Shown: positions 44,337-53,859, counted from the stretch's first letter. The stretch is DNA of 64,000 nucleotides from Desulfoscipio sp. XC116 (GCF_039851975.1 NZ_CP156660.1:310001-374000), one strand, 5' to 3'. A program made the numbers and translations. Notes: generated from the sequence alone by a model not told the origin.

Positions 44337-45200
44337 ATGTTTATTAACGAACGTTTATTAAATGAACTCATTAGCCGCGCTCTGGATGAGGATATCGGTT
44401 CGGGCGATCTGACCACGAACAGTATAGTTCCGGGTGATATTGCCGTGGTGGGTTATATCAAAGCCAAGCAGCGCGGTGTGGCAGCCGGCTTGCCCGTGGC
44501 CGGGGCGGTGTTTCGGCGCCTGGACCCGGATTTGCAATTCATGCCTCGGGTGGCCGAGGGAGCCCGTATTAGTCCCGGTGATGTGCTGGCGCAGCTGAAC
44601 GGGCGGGCCCGGACCGTGCTTACCGGGGAAAGGCTGGCCCTTAATTTTTTGCAGCGTCTTTCCGGGATAGCCACTGTCACCGCGGATTTAGTGGAAGCGG
44701 TGCGAGGTTATTCGGTGCGCATCGTGGATACCCGAAAAACTACTCCGGGACTGCGCCAGCTGGAAAAGTACGCTGTCCGGGTGGGCGGCGGGCATAACCA
44801 TCGCCTGGGATTGTTTGATGCCGTGTTAATTAAGGATAATCATATCAGGGTAGCCGGTGGCATCAAGCAAGCTGTGGAAAGTGCCCGGTCCCGGGTGCCT
44901 CATACCGTTAAAATAGAAGTGGAAACCGAGGATCTGAACGGGGTGCTGGAGGCATTGGAAGCAGGAGCCGATATTATCATGCTGGATAATATGGATATAC
45001 GTACTATGGCCGAAGCGGTACGTCTGATTAACGGCCGTGTACCGGTGGAAGCATCGGGAGGGATCGGCGCGCAAACCATTGATGCGGTGGCAGCCACCGG
45101 AGTGGATATTATTTCGGTGGGGGCATTAACCCATTCCGCCGTGGCGCTGGATATCAGTCTGGACGTGGGCGAGCTAAAACCAATGCGTGGCAGAGTTTAA
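44337..45200 (+). CDS. nadC: Nicotinate-nucleotide diphosphorylase (carboxylating) NadC
   Basis: NadC turns quinolinate and PRPP into nicotinate mononucleotide. The 287-residue protein has ALDEDIGSGDLTTNSI near 13, GERLALNFLQRLSGIAT near 99, VDTRKTTPGLRQLEKYAVR near 128, GGGHNHRLGLFDAVLIKDNH near 151 and the C-terminal VEASGGIGAQTI. ATG 44337 is chosen for the GGAGGGG site; the open frame extends upstream to 44265 without features. Last gene of the NAD operon. Confidence 0.93.
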   Translation: MFINERLLNELISRALDEDIGSGDLTTNSIVPGDIAVVGYIKAKQRGVAAGLPVAGAVFRRLDPDLQFMPRVAEGARISPGDVLAQLNGRARTVLTGERLALNFLQRLSGIATVTADLVEAVRGYSVRIVDTRKTTPGLRQLEKYAVRVGGGHNHRLGLFDAVLIKDNHIRVAGGIKQAVESARSRVPHTVKIEVETEDLNGVLEALEAGADIIMLDNMDIRTMAEAVRLINGRVPVEASGGIGAQTIDAVAATGVDIISVGALTHSAVALDISLDVGELKPMRGRV

Positions 45201-45339
45201 GGAGCTTTTGGTGCCGGGTGTTGAAAGTCTGAACCTCTCTTATCGCGACGCAGCAAACTAAAATAGCGCACAGCAAACAGATCATCACAAGATAGTCTTT
45301 AAAGAGGTAAACAAATGTAAACCTATTTGAATGTCATAG

Positions 45340-45368
45340 TTGACAACGATTTCGGCGGGAATTACAAT
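45340..45368 (+). promoter_or_regulatory. Sigma-A promoter of birA
   Basis: Perfect TTGACA (45340-45345), 17-bp spacer and TACAAT (45363-45368), 85 bp before the birA start. Confidence 0.7.
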
Positions 45369-45453
45369 TAATTGAGATTTGATTCGCTGCATAAACCCAT
45401 GTTCTAGAAAAATATATCGTGCTATGGGGATGGGCGCATTGGAGTGTCGGCAT

Positions 45454-46425
45454 ATGAAGAGCAATATAGTGCGTATATTAAAACAAAGCGGTGACTGGAT
45501 TTCCGGTGAATATCTGTGCCGGGAGCTGGGTGTGTCCCGCACGGCGATCTGGAAACATATCCGGGGTTTGCGGGAGGAAGGATATGACATAGAGGCCAGA
45601 GCCAATCTTGGGTATCGCCTGCGCAGTGTGCCTGATGTGCCCTATCCCGGCGAGGTTGCCGCAGGTCTTGGCACCGAGGTGATGGGCAGCCGCATTGAAT
45701 ACTATACCGATGTGTCCACTACCAACGGGGAGGCCAAGAAGCTGGCCCGGGCGGGCTGCCCGGAAGGCACAGTGGTGGTGGCTGAAAGTCAGAACGGCGG
45801 TAAGGGGCGAATGGGCCGTTTTTGGTTTTCACCCCGGGCTAAGGGATTGTGGTTTTCGGTGGTACTGCGCCCGATAGTTGATCTGGTGGAAACACCGCAG
45901 GCGACCCTGGTGGCAGCTGTAGCGGTGGCGCAGGCGGTTCGCGAGCACACCGGGGTTGCGGCGGGCATTAAGTGGCCCAATGACTTGCTGGTAGAAGGTA
46001 AAAAACTATGCGGTATACTGGTGGAATTAAATGCTGAAATGGACAGGGTCAACTTTATGGTGGCGGGCATTGGCTTAAATGTAAATATTGATAGCAGTCA
46101 TTTTTCGCCTGAACTGGCCGAAACAGCCACATCATTAAAAATTGAAGCCGGGCGTCATATTCCCCGGGTACCTTTATTGCGAGCAGTATTGCAATCCTTG
46201 GACATCTGGTATCGGCGCTGGCTGCGTGAGGGTTTTGTTCCCGTACTGGATAAATGGCGGGAATTATGTGTTACTTTGGATTGCCCGGTAACAGTACATA
46301 CAATGAAAGGCAGCTATGTCGGTCATGCCTTGGACGTGGATGAAACCGGGGCGCTGCTGGTACAAACATCGGACGGTGCGGTACAGCGTTTGGTAGCGGG
46401 GGAGGTGTCGCTGCGCAAAGTATAA
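45454..46425 (+). CDS. birA: Biotin operon repressor / biotin-[acetyl-CoA-carboxylase] ligase BirA
   Basis: BirA makes biotinyl-AMP, transfers it to biotin-dependent enzymes and represses biotin genes. The 323-residue protein has an N-terminal winged helix (SGEYLCRELGVSRTAIWKHI, about 19-38), the ligase motif ESQNGGKGRMGRFWFSPRAKG near 112, KWPNDLLVEGKKLCGILVE near 176, and the C-terminal SH3-like domain (VTLDCPVTVHT...). It is thus a bifunctional group II BirA. ATG 45454 follows GGAG by nine bases. A BirA box lies in the bioY leader downstream. Confidence 0.92.
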   Translation: MKSNIVRILKQSGDWISGEYLCRELGVSRTAIWKHIRGLREEGYDIEARANLGYRLRSVPDVPYPGEVAAGLGTEVMGSRIEYYTDVSTTNGEAKKLARAGCPEGTVVVAESQNGGKGRMGRFWFSPRAKGLWFSVVLRPIVDLVETPQATLVAAVAVAQAVREHTGVAAGIKWPNDLLVEGKKLCGILVELNAEMDRVNFMVAGIGLNVNIDSSHFSPELAETATSLKIEAGRHIPRVPLLRAVLQSLDIWYRRWLREGFVPVLDKWRELCVTLDCPVTVHTMKGSYVGHALDVDETGALLVQTSDGAVQRLVAGEVSLRKV

Positions 46426-46482
46426 GTTTTACTGTTGCGATTATGCAGAAAAGGTGAATTTTTTATGCCTCTTTTTTATGCC

Positions 46483-46522
46483 CCAAACGTTAACCATATT
46501 TAATCATCTGGTTAACGTTTGG
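46483..46522 (+). promoter_or_regulatory. BirA operator upstream of bioY
   Basis: CCAAACGTTAACC (46483-46495) and GGTTAACGTTTGG (46510-46522) form a perfect 13-bp inverted repeat with a 14-bp spacer. The GTTAACC-N14-GGTTAAC core is the known Firmicute BirA box. It would let biotinyl-AMP-bound BirA repress bioY. Confidence 0.8.
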
Positions 46523-46571
46523 TAAAAGTTAAAAGGTGATCTAGCCTGAAAAAGCCAGATTAAACATCGCA

Positions 46572-46625
46572 GGTCGTATTCATAGTAACGTGGGCTTCAA
46601 GCGTTGTGGTCGTATTCATAGCAAT
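46572..46625 (+). repeat. Two-copy 17-bp direct repeat in the bioY leader
   Basis: GGTCGTATTCATAGTAA (46572-46588) and GGTCGTATTCATAGCAA (46609-46625) differ at one base, 37 bp apart. They lie between the BirA box and the gene. The role is unknown. Confidence 0.6.
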
Positions 46626-46761
46626 GACAGATTAAGCTATATTTTTATCTTTCCGACGGTGTCGCGTTGGCGGCATGGATGTCTATATGAAAATTACCGT
46701 ATTGAATTCTATAAGGGATTTCTTTAAGGAGAATCTGCTAAAGGAAAGGAGTGTATATATT

Positions 46762-47337
46762 TTGAGTAAACTGACACCGAGAGATATGGTGCTGGTGGCT
46801 CTGTTTGCCGCATTGGCCGTGGTGGCCGCTTTACTGTTTCGTTTTCTTGGCGGCATGATTGTCCCCTTCAGTTTGATACCCTTTGTGGCGTTGCTGGCCG
46901 GCGGGTTGTTGGGGGCCAGATTGGGAGCGATGAGTATGGCTATTTATACTTTGATGGGTGTGCTGGGGGTGCCGGTATTTGAAAAACCGCCCTTTGGGGG
47001 ACCGGCTTATGTACTGTCGCCTACCTTTGGTTTTTTACTGGGCTTTATTTCTGCCGCTTTAATAACCGGGTTGATTTTACGTGGCCGGCGGGATGCGGGA
47101 CCGGTGCGCCTTTCCCTGGCCATGCTGGCGGGGGTGGCTATGATTTGGGTTGTTGGATTGCCTTATCTTTATGTGATACTGAATTATTATCTGGGTAAAT
47201 CTCTTGGTCTGTCGGAGATTATGATGCTCTTTTTTGTGCCCTTTATCGGATTTGACTTCCTTAAAGCACTGGCCGCCGGGGTGCTTGTGCGCATGGTGGG
47301 CGCGCGCCTTCCAATGCCGCAAGAACAGCGGAATTGA
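46762..47337 (+). CDS. bioY: Biotin transporter BioY (ECF substrate-binding component)
   Basis: The 191-residue membrane protein has about six hydrophobic helices and BioY motifs: LVALFAALAVVAALL start, GARLGAMSMAIYTLMGVLGVPVFE (about 52-75), GGPAYVLSPTFGFLLGFISA, and the conserved DFLKALAAG near 169. The likely start is TTG 46762 (MSKLTPRDMVLVA) because AAAGGAG lies nine bases upstream; an upstream in-frame ATG at 46675 would add an unusual tail. The BirA box above supports biotin as the substrate. Confidence 0.9.
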   Translation: MSKLTPRDMVLVALFAALAVVAALLFRFLGGMIVPFSLIPFVALLAGGLLGARLGAMSMAIYTLMGVLGVPVFEKPPFGGPAYVLSPTFGFLLGFISAALITGLILRGRRDAGPVRLSLAMLAGVAMIWVVGLPYLYVILNYYLGKSLGLSEIMMLFFVPFIGFDFLKALAAGVLVRMVGARLPMPQEQRN

Positions 47338-47434
47338 TATAAATACCGGATACATGGTGATTGGCTGAAATACCCGATGTAACTCAAATTAGATTATTTA
47401 CATGCGGAATATATGGATGTCTGCTGAGAAACTA

Positions 47435-47485
47435 GCTAATATTAAAGAACCCACGCCTTGCGGTGTGGGTTCTTTAAATATTAGC
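47435..47485 (+). terminator. Long hairpin terminator after bioY
   Basis: GCTAATATTAAAGAACCCAC pairs with GTGGGTTCTTTAAATATTAGC across a short loop. The stem has an A/T-rich lower part that can act in both directions. Confidence 0.75.
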
Positions 47486-47614
47486 TTCAAAATCAAACAG
47501 TAAAATTTCTGTTATTATTGCTATAATGCGAATTTAATTGCACGCAAGCACCGGTTTTGTTAAAATTGGCATAGTTCAAAAAGAGTGTAAATAAGGAAAA
47601 GAGGGGAACTGCCG

Positions 47615-48388
47615 TTGATACTGGTATTTGATGTGGGTAACACTAATATTGTGCTGGGCGTTTTTAAAGAGCGGGAGCTGGTGGAAAACTGGCGGCTGTC
47701 TACCGCCCGGCACCGTACTTCCGACGAGTACGGTATATTATTGAGGGATTTATTTAGGGCGTCCACAGTTACTATGGAGGATATCAAGGCTACGGTATTA
47801 TCCTCAGTGGTACCGCCGATTAACCCGACCCTGGAGCGGACCTGCCGGAAATACTTCGGGTTAACTCCCCATATGGTGGGGCCGGGGACTAAAACGGGTA
47901 TGCCCATTAAATATGAAAACCCGCGGGAAGTGGGGGCCGACCGTATTGTCAATGCTGTGGCGGGTTATGAGCAGTATGGCGGTCCTTTGATTATTGTGGA
48001 TTTCGGTACCGCCACTACGTTCTGTGTGATATCGGCAAAGGGGGAATATTGGGGCGGGGCTATTGCTCCGGGAATAGGCATATCCACCGAGGCGCTGTTT
48101 GCCCGGGCTGCAAAACTACCCCGGGTGGAACTGGTCAAGCCCCCCTCAATAATAGGTAAAAACACTGTTAACAGTATGCAATCGGGTATAGTTTACGGCT
48201 TTGTGGGACAAGTTAATGAAATTGTGCGCCGGATGAAAAAGGAAATTGATAGCGTTCCTCTGGTAGTGGCCACCGGCGGCTTGGCTGAGTTGATCGCGGG
48301 AGAGACATCTGCTATTGACCGGGTGGATAAATATCTGACTTTAAATGGCTTGCGTATAATTTATGAGCGTAACTGTAGAGCGCATTAG
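47615..48388 (+). CDS. coaX: Type III pantothenate kinase CoaX
   Basis: CoaX phosphorylates pantothenate in the first step of CoA synthesis. The 257-residue protein has the ASKHA phosphate-1 motif [15 protein letters not shown] (residues 3-17), [16 protein letters not shown] near 102, [14 protein letters not shown] near 126, and [10 protein letters not shown] near 226. Start is TTG 47615 after GAGGGGAAC. It complements panC/panD 6 kb upstream. Confidence 0.92.
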   Translation: MILVFDVGNTNIVLGVFKERELVENWRLSTARHRTSDEYGILLRDLFRASTVTMEDIKATVLSSVVPPINPTLERTCRKYFGLTPHMVGPGTKTGMPIKYENPREVGADRIVNAVAGYEQYGGPLIIVDFGTATTFCVISAKGEYWGGAIAPGIGISTEALFARAAKLPRVELVKPPSIIGKNTVNSMQSGIVYGFVGQVNEIVRRMKKEIDSVPLVVATGGLAELIAGETSAIDRVDKYLTLNGLRIIYERNCRAH

Positions 48389-48487
48389 TAGTTCGGTCAA
48401 GCATGTCCGGTGCTTAAAAGTATAATGATATTCGGAGTTGAAAAGGCTGCAACTGCTGTGGCAGAGTGATGAGCCGGGAAAAGAAGG

Positions 48488-49534
48488 ATGAAAAAATTGT
48501 GCGGTAAACTGCCAATGCCCGATGACAGACAATCAGGCACCTTTAACATAGGCCATGTACCCGTGGCCAATCAGGTAGTGGCGGCTCCTATGGCGGGTGT
48601 GACCGACCGGGCCTTTAGAATACTGGCTGCCGAACATAATTGCGGCCTGGTTTGCACTGAAATGATCAGTGACCAGGCTCTTATTTACGGCAATCCCAAG
48701 ACTAATATTTTATTGGATATAAGCGGTGAAAAGGGACCTGTTAGCGTGCAGATATTCGGCAGCCAAGTCGGGTATATGGCGCGTGCCGCTGAGATTGCGG
48801 CCGGTCGGGGGGCTGATATTATTGATATTAACATGGGCTGCCCCACTCCCAAAATAGTGAAAAACGGTGAAGGCGCTGCGCTGATGCGCAATCCGGACCT
48901 GGCGGCGCGTATCGTGGAGGCGGTAGTAAACCGGGTGAATTGTCCGGTAACGGTGAAGATGCGCAAAGGTTGGGATGAGACATCGGTTAATGCGGTGGAA
49001 TTGGCCCGCCTGGTGGCGCGGGCGGGGGCGGCGGCGGTAGCGGTGCACGGGCGCACCCGTGAACAGTATTACAGCGGGGAGGCCGACTGGCGGATTATTC
49101 GTCAAGTGCGCGAAGCCGTAACTGTGCCGGTAATCGGTAATGGAGATGTGCGTACTCCTGAAGATGCCCGGCGTATGCTGCAGCAAACAGGCTGCCATGC
49201 CGTGATGATTGGACGGGCGGCTGCGGGCAACCCCTGGATTTTCAGCCGCACTGCTCATTACCTGGCTGCCGGTGAGCTGCTGCCCGGGCCTACGCTCCTA
49301 ACCCGGCGGGAAACTGCTATACGGCATTATAAATTGTTGGTAAAGATAAAGGGGGAGGATGTAGCCAACAGGGAGATGCGCAAACACCTGGCCTGGTACA
49401 CTAAGGGGCTGCGCGGATCAGCCGGTCTTCGGGCGCGGATTAATCAGGGCCGCAGTTATAAGTTTTATACTGAGCAGATTTGGGAATTATTGATAGACGC
49501 CCATACCGGCAAACGAGACATAAAAGAAGAATAA
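48488..49534 (+). CDS. dusB: tRNA-dihydrouridine synthase DusB
   Basis: The FMN enzyme reduces specific uridines of tRNA D-loops. The 348-residue protein has APMAGVTDRAFRILAAEHNC (about 33-52), DINMGCPTPKIVKNGEGAAL near 115 with the active Cys, TVKMRKGWD, AVHGRTREQYYSG near 188, and VPVIGNGDVRTPEDARRML near 213. ATG 48488 has AAGAAGG upstream. About 100 bp after coaX. Confidence 0.92.
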   Translation: MKKLCGKLPMPDDRQSGTFNIGHVPVANQVVAAPMAGVTDRAFRILAAEHNCGLVCTEMISDQALIYGNPKTNILLDISGEKGPVSVQIFGSQVGYMARAAEIAAGRGADIIDINMGCPTPKIVKNGEGAALMRNPDLAARIVEAVVNRVNCPVTVKMRKGWDETSVNAVELARLVARAGAAAVAVHGRTREQYYSGEADWRIIRQVREAVTVPVIGNGDVRTPEDARRMLQQTGCHAVMIGRAAAGNPWIFSRTAHYLAAGELLPGPTLLTRRETAIRHYKLLVKIKGEDVANREMRKHLAWYTKGLRGSAGLRARINQGRSYKFYTEQIWELLIDAHTGKRDIKEE

Positions 49535-49663
49535 CAGTATAGTTAATCTGTTTGCGAAAGCCATAGCGATGTGTCATCCAGAATATACAAAACAGAATGG
49601 CCGTACCTATAAATGCCTTCTCGGGGATGGGAAGATGTTGTGGGATGTGCCGGCGAATCAGTT

Positions 49664-49689
49664 AACCGGTTTTCAGCCGGTTTTTTTTT
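49664..49689 (+). terminator. Rho-independent terminator
   Basis: AACCGG (49664-49669) pairs with CCGGTT (49677-49682) and is followed by a run of T to 49689. Confidence 0.85.
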
Positions 49690-49726
49690 GTTAAGGAAAT
49701 TATGTGCTGTGCTATCAGAAACTTCT

Positions 49727-49755
49727 TTGACTTATCCGGTGCGTACTGTTAAAAT
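49727..49755 (+). promoter_or_regulatory. Sigma-A promoter of the 49862-51507 gene pair
   Basis: TTGACT (49727-49732), 17-bp spacer, TAAAAT (49750-49755), just downstream of the terminator at 49664-49689. Confidence 0.65.
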
Positions 49756-49861
49756 ATATCTGTACACAACATTGTGCACAGATAGCGGCAAACCGTCATA
49801 AAGTTTGCTAAACTATATTTTTTGCTGTAGTGATAGGCTTGCTAGCGTTGGGGAGGATATG

Positions 49862-50392
49862 ATGGACTTAATACGCATTGGCGATAAAGTAGTCAGCAGG
49901 CATAAAATAGACAGTTTTATAGCAGAAATATTGCAACTTCGGTCTTTAGGGCTTTCCCAGACAGATGTAGCCGCCCGGTTGGGTATTGACCGCACTCTGG
50001 TTTCACGATTGGAAAACATGGGTGAAGTTCGTAAAGGCAAAAGTGTGGCCGTGATTGGTTTTCCCATTGCCAACCGTGATGAGATAGACGCTTTGATGCA
50101 GGCCGAGGGGGTAGATTATGTACTGCTGATGACTGAATCCGAACGCTGGGATTTTGTCAGACAGAAAAGTGGTGTAGAGCTTTTCGACGCTATTATGGAG
50201 CTGATCGCCCGGGCTCACTCTTATGATCAGGTGGTAGTTATCGGATCTGAGAAAAGAATAAGAATTATTCGGGCCGTGCTGGATAAAGAGGTGATTGGAC
50301 TGGAAATAGGTTCGTCACCTATCAAAGAAGACAAGTATGTAGACCCTGCGGAATTGGTGGCGGTAATCAGGGCTATTAAAGCAAGTCATTGA
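49862..50392 (+). CDS. Helix-turn-helix regulator with C-terminal nucleotide-fold domain
   Basis: The 176-residue protein has an Xre/sigma-type helix-turn-helix (LRSLGLSQTDVAARLGIDRT, about 28-47, then LVSRLENMGE) and a C-terminal alpha/beta domain (SVAVIGFPIANRDEIDALMQ; QVVVIGSEKRIRIIRAVLDK) of unknown ligand. It precedes the acyl-ACP reductase-like gene by 14 bp and is probably co-transcribed with it, so it may regulate it. ATG 49862 follows GGAGG by five bases; an ATG at 49859 is too close. Confidence 0.75.
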   Translation: MDLIRIGDKVVSRHKIDSFIAEILQLRSLGLSQTDVAARLGIDRTLVSRLENMGEVRKGKSVAVIGFPIANRDEIDALMQAEGVDYVLLMTESERWDFVRQKSGVELFDAIMELIARAHSYDQVVVIGSEKRIRIIRAVLDKEVIGLEIGSSPIKEDKYVDPAELVAVIRAIKASH

Positions 50393-50406
50393 AGGAGAAA
50401 AGTTCT

Positions 50407-51507
50407 ATGAATAATTTTGCGTTCATGATTCATCCTTTGGATATTAGTGATTTTGCCCGTAAATTCGGGTTGTTGGGTAAACTGCCGCCCCGTTTGCTGG
50501 AGGGGTTGTTTAAATATGCACCGCCGATCAAGGTGTCAAAAATTACCGGCGTTTATTCGGAACACGGTTGTACGGAAGGTTGGTTTGTAGCCTGTCCCAT
50601 TACGGCTCGTCTGATGGTTGAACTGCCCGAAAAATATGTTATGCGCAAAATTATTAAAACCGGTAAGCTGGCCCAGAAGATGGGCGCTAAAATATTAGGA
50701 TTGGGTGCTTTTACTTCCGTGGTTGGTGATGCCGGTATTACTGTGGCTAAAAATTTAGATATTGCTGTTACCACGGGCAACAGCTACACTGTAGCTACAG
50801 CTGTGGATGGCGCCAGGGAGGCGGCCCGCTTGATGGGACACGACCTGAAAAAATGCCATGCCGTGGTGGTGGGGGCGACGGGTTCCATCGGGCAGGTTTG
50901 CGCTCGTATGCTGGCCAGGGATGTGCGATCCGTGACGCTGGTGGCACGGCGGAAAAATCGGCTGGAGGAATTGGCCGATAAAATTATGTATGAGACCGGT
51001 GTAGCGGCCAGGATTACTTCAGATATTAAACAGGCTTTGAAAGACGCCCACATAGTAATTGCTGTGACCAGCGCGGTGGATACCATTATTGGTCCCGAGG
51101 ATTTAATGCCCGGCGCCGTGGTTTGTGATGTCAGCCGTCCCCGCAATGTATCCAGGCAAGTGGCTGAAAAACGACGGGATGTGCTGGTTATTGAGGGTGG
51201 TGTGGTTAATGTGCCGGGTAAGGTTAATTTTAACTTTAATTTTGGTTTTCCCCCGGGCACGTCCTATGCTTGCATGGCGGAGACCATGATGCTGGCCATG
51301 GAGGGTCGCTACGAGAATTTTACCCTGGGCCGGGATTTAAGCCTTAAGCAAGTGGAGCAAATATCTGCTTTGGCCCGTAAGCATGGTTTTCGGCTGGCTG
51401 GTTTTCGCAGCTTTGAGAGGGCGGTCAGTCCGGAGGAGATAGCCGGGATCAGGGAAAGGGCCCGGGCCCGGGCCCGGGCCAAACAAGCCCTGTCTAAAGC
51501 CAGATAA
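50407..51507 (+). CDS. Acyl-ACP reductase-like / shikimate dehydrogenase-fold oxidoreductase
   Basis: The 366-residue protein resembles cyanobacterial long-chain acyl-ACP reductase (AAR) along most of its length. It has KITGVYSEHGCTEGWFVACP (about 41-60), LGLGAFTSVVGDAG near 100, VTTGNSYTVATAV near 120, the NAD(P) Rossmann motif HAVVVGATGSIGQVCARMLA near 156, VIEGGVVNVPG near 262, and YACMAETMMLAMEG near 287. Cys289 aligns with the thioester-forming Cys of AAR. Whether it makes a fatty aldehyde is inference; many automatic calls would say shikimate dehydrogenase-like. It ends in an Arg-Ala repeat encoded by a GGGCCC tandem. ATG 50407 follows AAGGAG. Confidence 0.68.
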   Translation: MNNFAFMIHPLDISDFARKFGLLGKLPPRLLEGLFKYAPPIKVSKITGVYSEHGCTEGWFVACPITARLMVELPEKYVMRKIIKTGKLAQKMGAKILGLGAFTSVVGDAGITVAKNLDIAVTTGNSYTVATAVDGAREAARLMGHDLKKCHAVVVGATGSIGQVCARMLARDVRSVTLVARRKNRLEELADKIMYETGVAARITSDIKQALKDAHIVIAVTSAVDTIIGPEDLMPGAVVCDVSRPRNVSRQVAEKRRDVLVIEGGVVNVPGKVNFNFNFGFPPGTSYACMAETMMLAMEGRYENFTLGRDLSLKQVEQISALARKHGFRLAGFRSFERAVSPEEIAGIRERARARARAKQALSKAR

Positions 51508-51544
51508 TAAATATAGTATAGTGTTAACATGCCTTTAACAAACC

Positions 51545-51573
51545 TTGACAAAAAATAGCTGTCTACATATAAT
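51545..51573 (+). promoter_or_regulatory. Consensus sigma-A promoter of greA
   Basis: Perfect TTGACA (51545-51550), 17-bp spacer and perfect TATAAT (51568-51573). The transcript would have a leader of about 165 nt to greA. Confidence 0.85.
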
Positions 51574-51601
51574 GTTAAGGATGAAACGTCGGAACATCGG
51601 G

Positions 51602-51630
51602 GCACTGCAATTTTTTTTTTGCAGTGCTTT
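51602..51630 (+). other. Hairpin with poly-T loop in the greA leader
   Basis: GCACTGC (51602-51608) and GCAGTGC (51621-51627) enclose a loop of AA and ten T, followed by TTT. Because the T run is in the loop, it is not a standard terminator. It lies just after the predicted start point of the promoter at 51545-51573 and could act on greA expression. Confidence 0.5.
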
Positions 51631-51746
51631 AATAATAACTGGGGGGATTTGTAAAACATTGCTTATTTATCCTTGTTTTTTTGAATAATTAAAGGGGAAC
51701 AACATATATTGTTTTGTAAAACTTAAGATTAAGGAGAAGGAATTAA

Positions 51747-52223
51747 ATGAGCGATAAGGAAGTTATACTTACTATAGAAGGTCTCAAGAAATTAGAAGTG
51801 GAACTGGAACAATTAAAATCTGTAAAACGCCGGGAAGTGGCTCTGCGGATCAAGCAGGCTATAGAATTCGGTGATATTAGCGAAAACTCCGAATACGAAG
51901 ATGCCAAAAACGAGCAGGCCTTCATAGAAGGACGTATTCTCACGCTGGAAAAGATGTTGCGTAACGCTAAAATTATTGATGATGAAAATCTGGGCACCGA
52001 GGTGGTATCCATTGGCTCCACGGTGCTTTTGCGTGATGTTGAGTTTGACGAAGAATTTAAATGCACCATTGTCGGTTCCGCGGAAGCAGACCCCGGAGAG
52101 AGTAAGATATCCAACGAATCCCCGGTGGGCAGATCCATATTGGGAAAATCAAAGGGTGAAACCGTGGAAGTTATCGTGCCGGCAGGTGCCTTAAAATATC
52201 AAATAGTAGATATTATCAAGTAG
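51747..52223 (+). CDS. greA: Transcription elongation factor GreA
   Basis: GreA rescues backtracked RNA polymerase by stimulating transcript cleavage. The 158-residue protein has the N-terminal coiled coil ([20 protein letters not shown], about 7-26) with the tip acidic residues in [20 protein letters not shown] (about 40-59), and the C-terminal FKBP-like domain ending [23 protein letters not shown] precedes ATG 51747 by about 12 bases. It forms a unit with lysS. Confidence 0.95.
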   Translation: MSDKEVILTIEGLKKLEVELEQLKSVKRREVALRIKQAIEFGDISENSEYEDAKNEQAFIEGRILTLEKMLRNAKIIDDENLGTEVVSIGSTVLLRDVEFDEEFKCTIVGSAEADPGESKISNESPVGRSILGKSKGETVEVIVPAGALKYQIVDIIK

Positions 52224-52252
52224 TTCGAGTGCATCGGAGGTAAGCAAGTACA

Positions 52253-53764
52253 ATGTCCAGTGATCAATCAAAACAAGATGTCCATGTGCCTCGGTCTCAA
52301 ACTGAGGATATTAACGAATTGATTCGGGTGCGGCTGGCTAAGCTGGATGAGTTTAAGCAGCAGGGATTGGACCCATATGGCGGTAAATACGAATGCAGTC
52401 ACACAGCCAGTGAAATATTGAATGACTTTGATAATTTTGAAAACCAGCAGGTTTCCCTGGCAGGCCGGATTATGGCTAAAAGGGGACACGGTAAGGCTGG
52501 TTTTGCCAACATACAAGACAGTACAGGCCAGATACAAATTTATGCCCGGCTGAATGATGTGGGCGAGCAGACGTATGATTTATTTTCCAAACTGGATATA
52601 GGCGATATTGTTGGTGTGGTCGGCAAGATATTTAAAACCCGCATGGGTGAAATCACCCTGGCGGTGGAAAACCTGCGCTTGTTAAGCAAGTCTTTGCGGC
52701 CTTTGCCCGAAAAATGGCATGGCTTGCGTGATGTGGAGCTGCGTTACCGGCAGCGTTATGTGGATTTAATTGTCAACCCTGGTGTTAAGGAATCCTTTGT
52801 TAAACGCAGCCGGATTATACAGGCCATCCGCGGATATTTGGATCAGCGGGGTTTTCTGGAAGTGGAAACGCCCATGATGCATTCCATTGCGGGTGGAGCC
52901 GCGGCCCGTCCTTTTATTACGCATCATAATACGCTGGATATGGACTTGTTCCTGCGCATTGCCCCGGAGCTCTATTTGAAGCGTCTGTTGGTAGGTGGAT
53001 TTGACCGGGTGTATGAGATTAACCGCAACTTTCGCAACGAGGGCATCAGTACCAAACATAATCCCGAGTTCACCATGCTGGAGTTATATCAGGCGTACGC
53101 CGACTATAATGATATGATGGATTTGGCTGAAGATATTATCTGTACTGTAGCGGAGCAGGTACTGAGCACCAATGTGGTGCGTTATGGCGATGCTGATATC
53201 AGCCTGGCCAAGCCCTGGGCTCGCGTGCCCATGCTGGAAGCGGTTAAAAAATACAGCGGGGTGGACTTTGAGACGCTTGGCAATGATGAAGAAGCTTATG
53301 ACGCTGTGCGGAAATTGCCTGTCGAGGTGGAGCGTGGTGAGTCCTGGGGTGCTATTTTAAACAAGGTATTTGAAGAAATGGTGGAGCCCAATTTAATTCA
53401 ACCCACTTTTATATATGATTACCCGCTTGATATATCACCTCTGGCCAAGAAAAAGGAAGACAGGCCCGATCTTACCTACCGGTTTGAGTTATTTATTTAT
53501 GGGCGGGAAATGGGGAATGCTTTTTCTGAGTTAAACGACCCTCTGGATCAAAAGGAAAGATTTCTAAACCAGCTGGAAAAAAGGCGGGCCGGTGACGACG
53601 AAGCACACATGATGGATGAAGACTATGTTAACGCGCTGGAATACGGTATGCCCCCCGCGGGTGGGCTGGGCATCGGTATTGACCGGTTGGTGATGCTTTT
53701 GACGGACGCGGCATCCATAAGGGACGTTATCTTGTTTCCGTTGATGAAACCGCGGGAGAGTTAA
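52253..53764 (+). CDS. lysS: Lysyl-tRNA synthetase, class II
   Basis: The enzyme charges tRNA-Lys. The 503-residue protein has an OB-fold anticodon domain ([20 protein letters not shown] near 66) and the class II core with motif 2 [20 protein letters not shown] (about 262-281) and motif 3 [13 protein letters not shown] (near 472). GGAGG precedes ATG 52253 and the gene starts 29 bp after greA. Confidence 0.95.
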   Translation: MSSDQSKQDVHVPRSQTEDINELIRVRLAKLDEFKQQGLDPYGGKYECSHTASEILNDFDNFENQQVSLAGRIMAKRGHGKAGFANIQDSTGQIQIYARLNDVGEQTYDLFSKLDIGDIVGVVGKIFKTRMGEITLAVENLRLLSKSLRPLPEKWHGLRDVELRYRQRYVDLIVNPGVKESFVKRSRIIQAIRGYLDQRGFLEVETPMMHSIAGGAAARPFITHHNTLDMDLFLRIAPELYLKRLLVGGFDRVYEINRNFRNEGISTKHNPEFTMLELYQAYADYNDMMDLAEDIICTVAEQVLSTNVVRYGDADISLAKPWARVPMLEAVKKYSGVDFETLGNDEEAYDAVRKLPVEVERGESWGAILNKVFEEMVEPNLIQPTFIYDYPLDISPLAKKKEDRPDLTYRFELFIYGREMGNAFSELNDPLDQKERFLNQLEKRRAGDDEAHMMDEDYVNALEYGMPPAGGLGIGIDRLVMLLTDAASIRDVILFPLMKPRES

Positions 53765-53859
53765 CGCCGGCGGCATAATTTGTTTATTGACACCTTTTGT
53801 GCGCTATGATAATATTTAAAGCCGAGGCGGCAGTGAAATGCAGCTAAGATAACCATTGG

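Larger units (their letters stand above)
49535..49861. other. Intergenic region between dusB and the Xre-type regulator
   Basis: About 325 bp, holding the terminator at 49664-49689 and a promoter at 49727-49755. The stretch 49600-49690 (GCCTTCTCGGGGATGGGAAG...) is GC-rich and could fold, but I recognise no RNA family. No gene seen. Confidence 0.5.
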
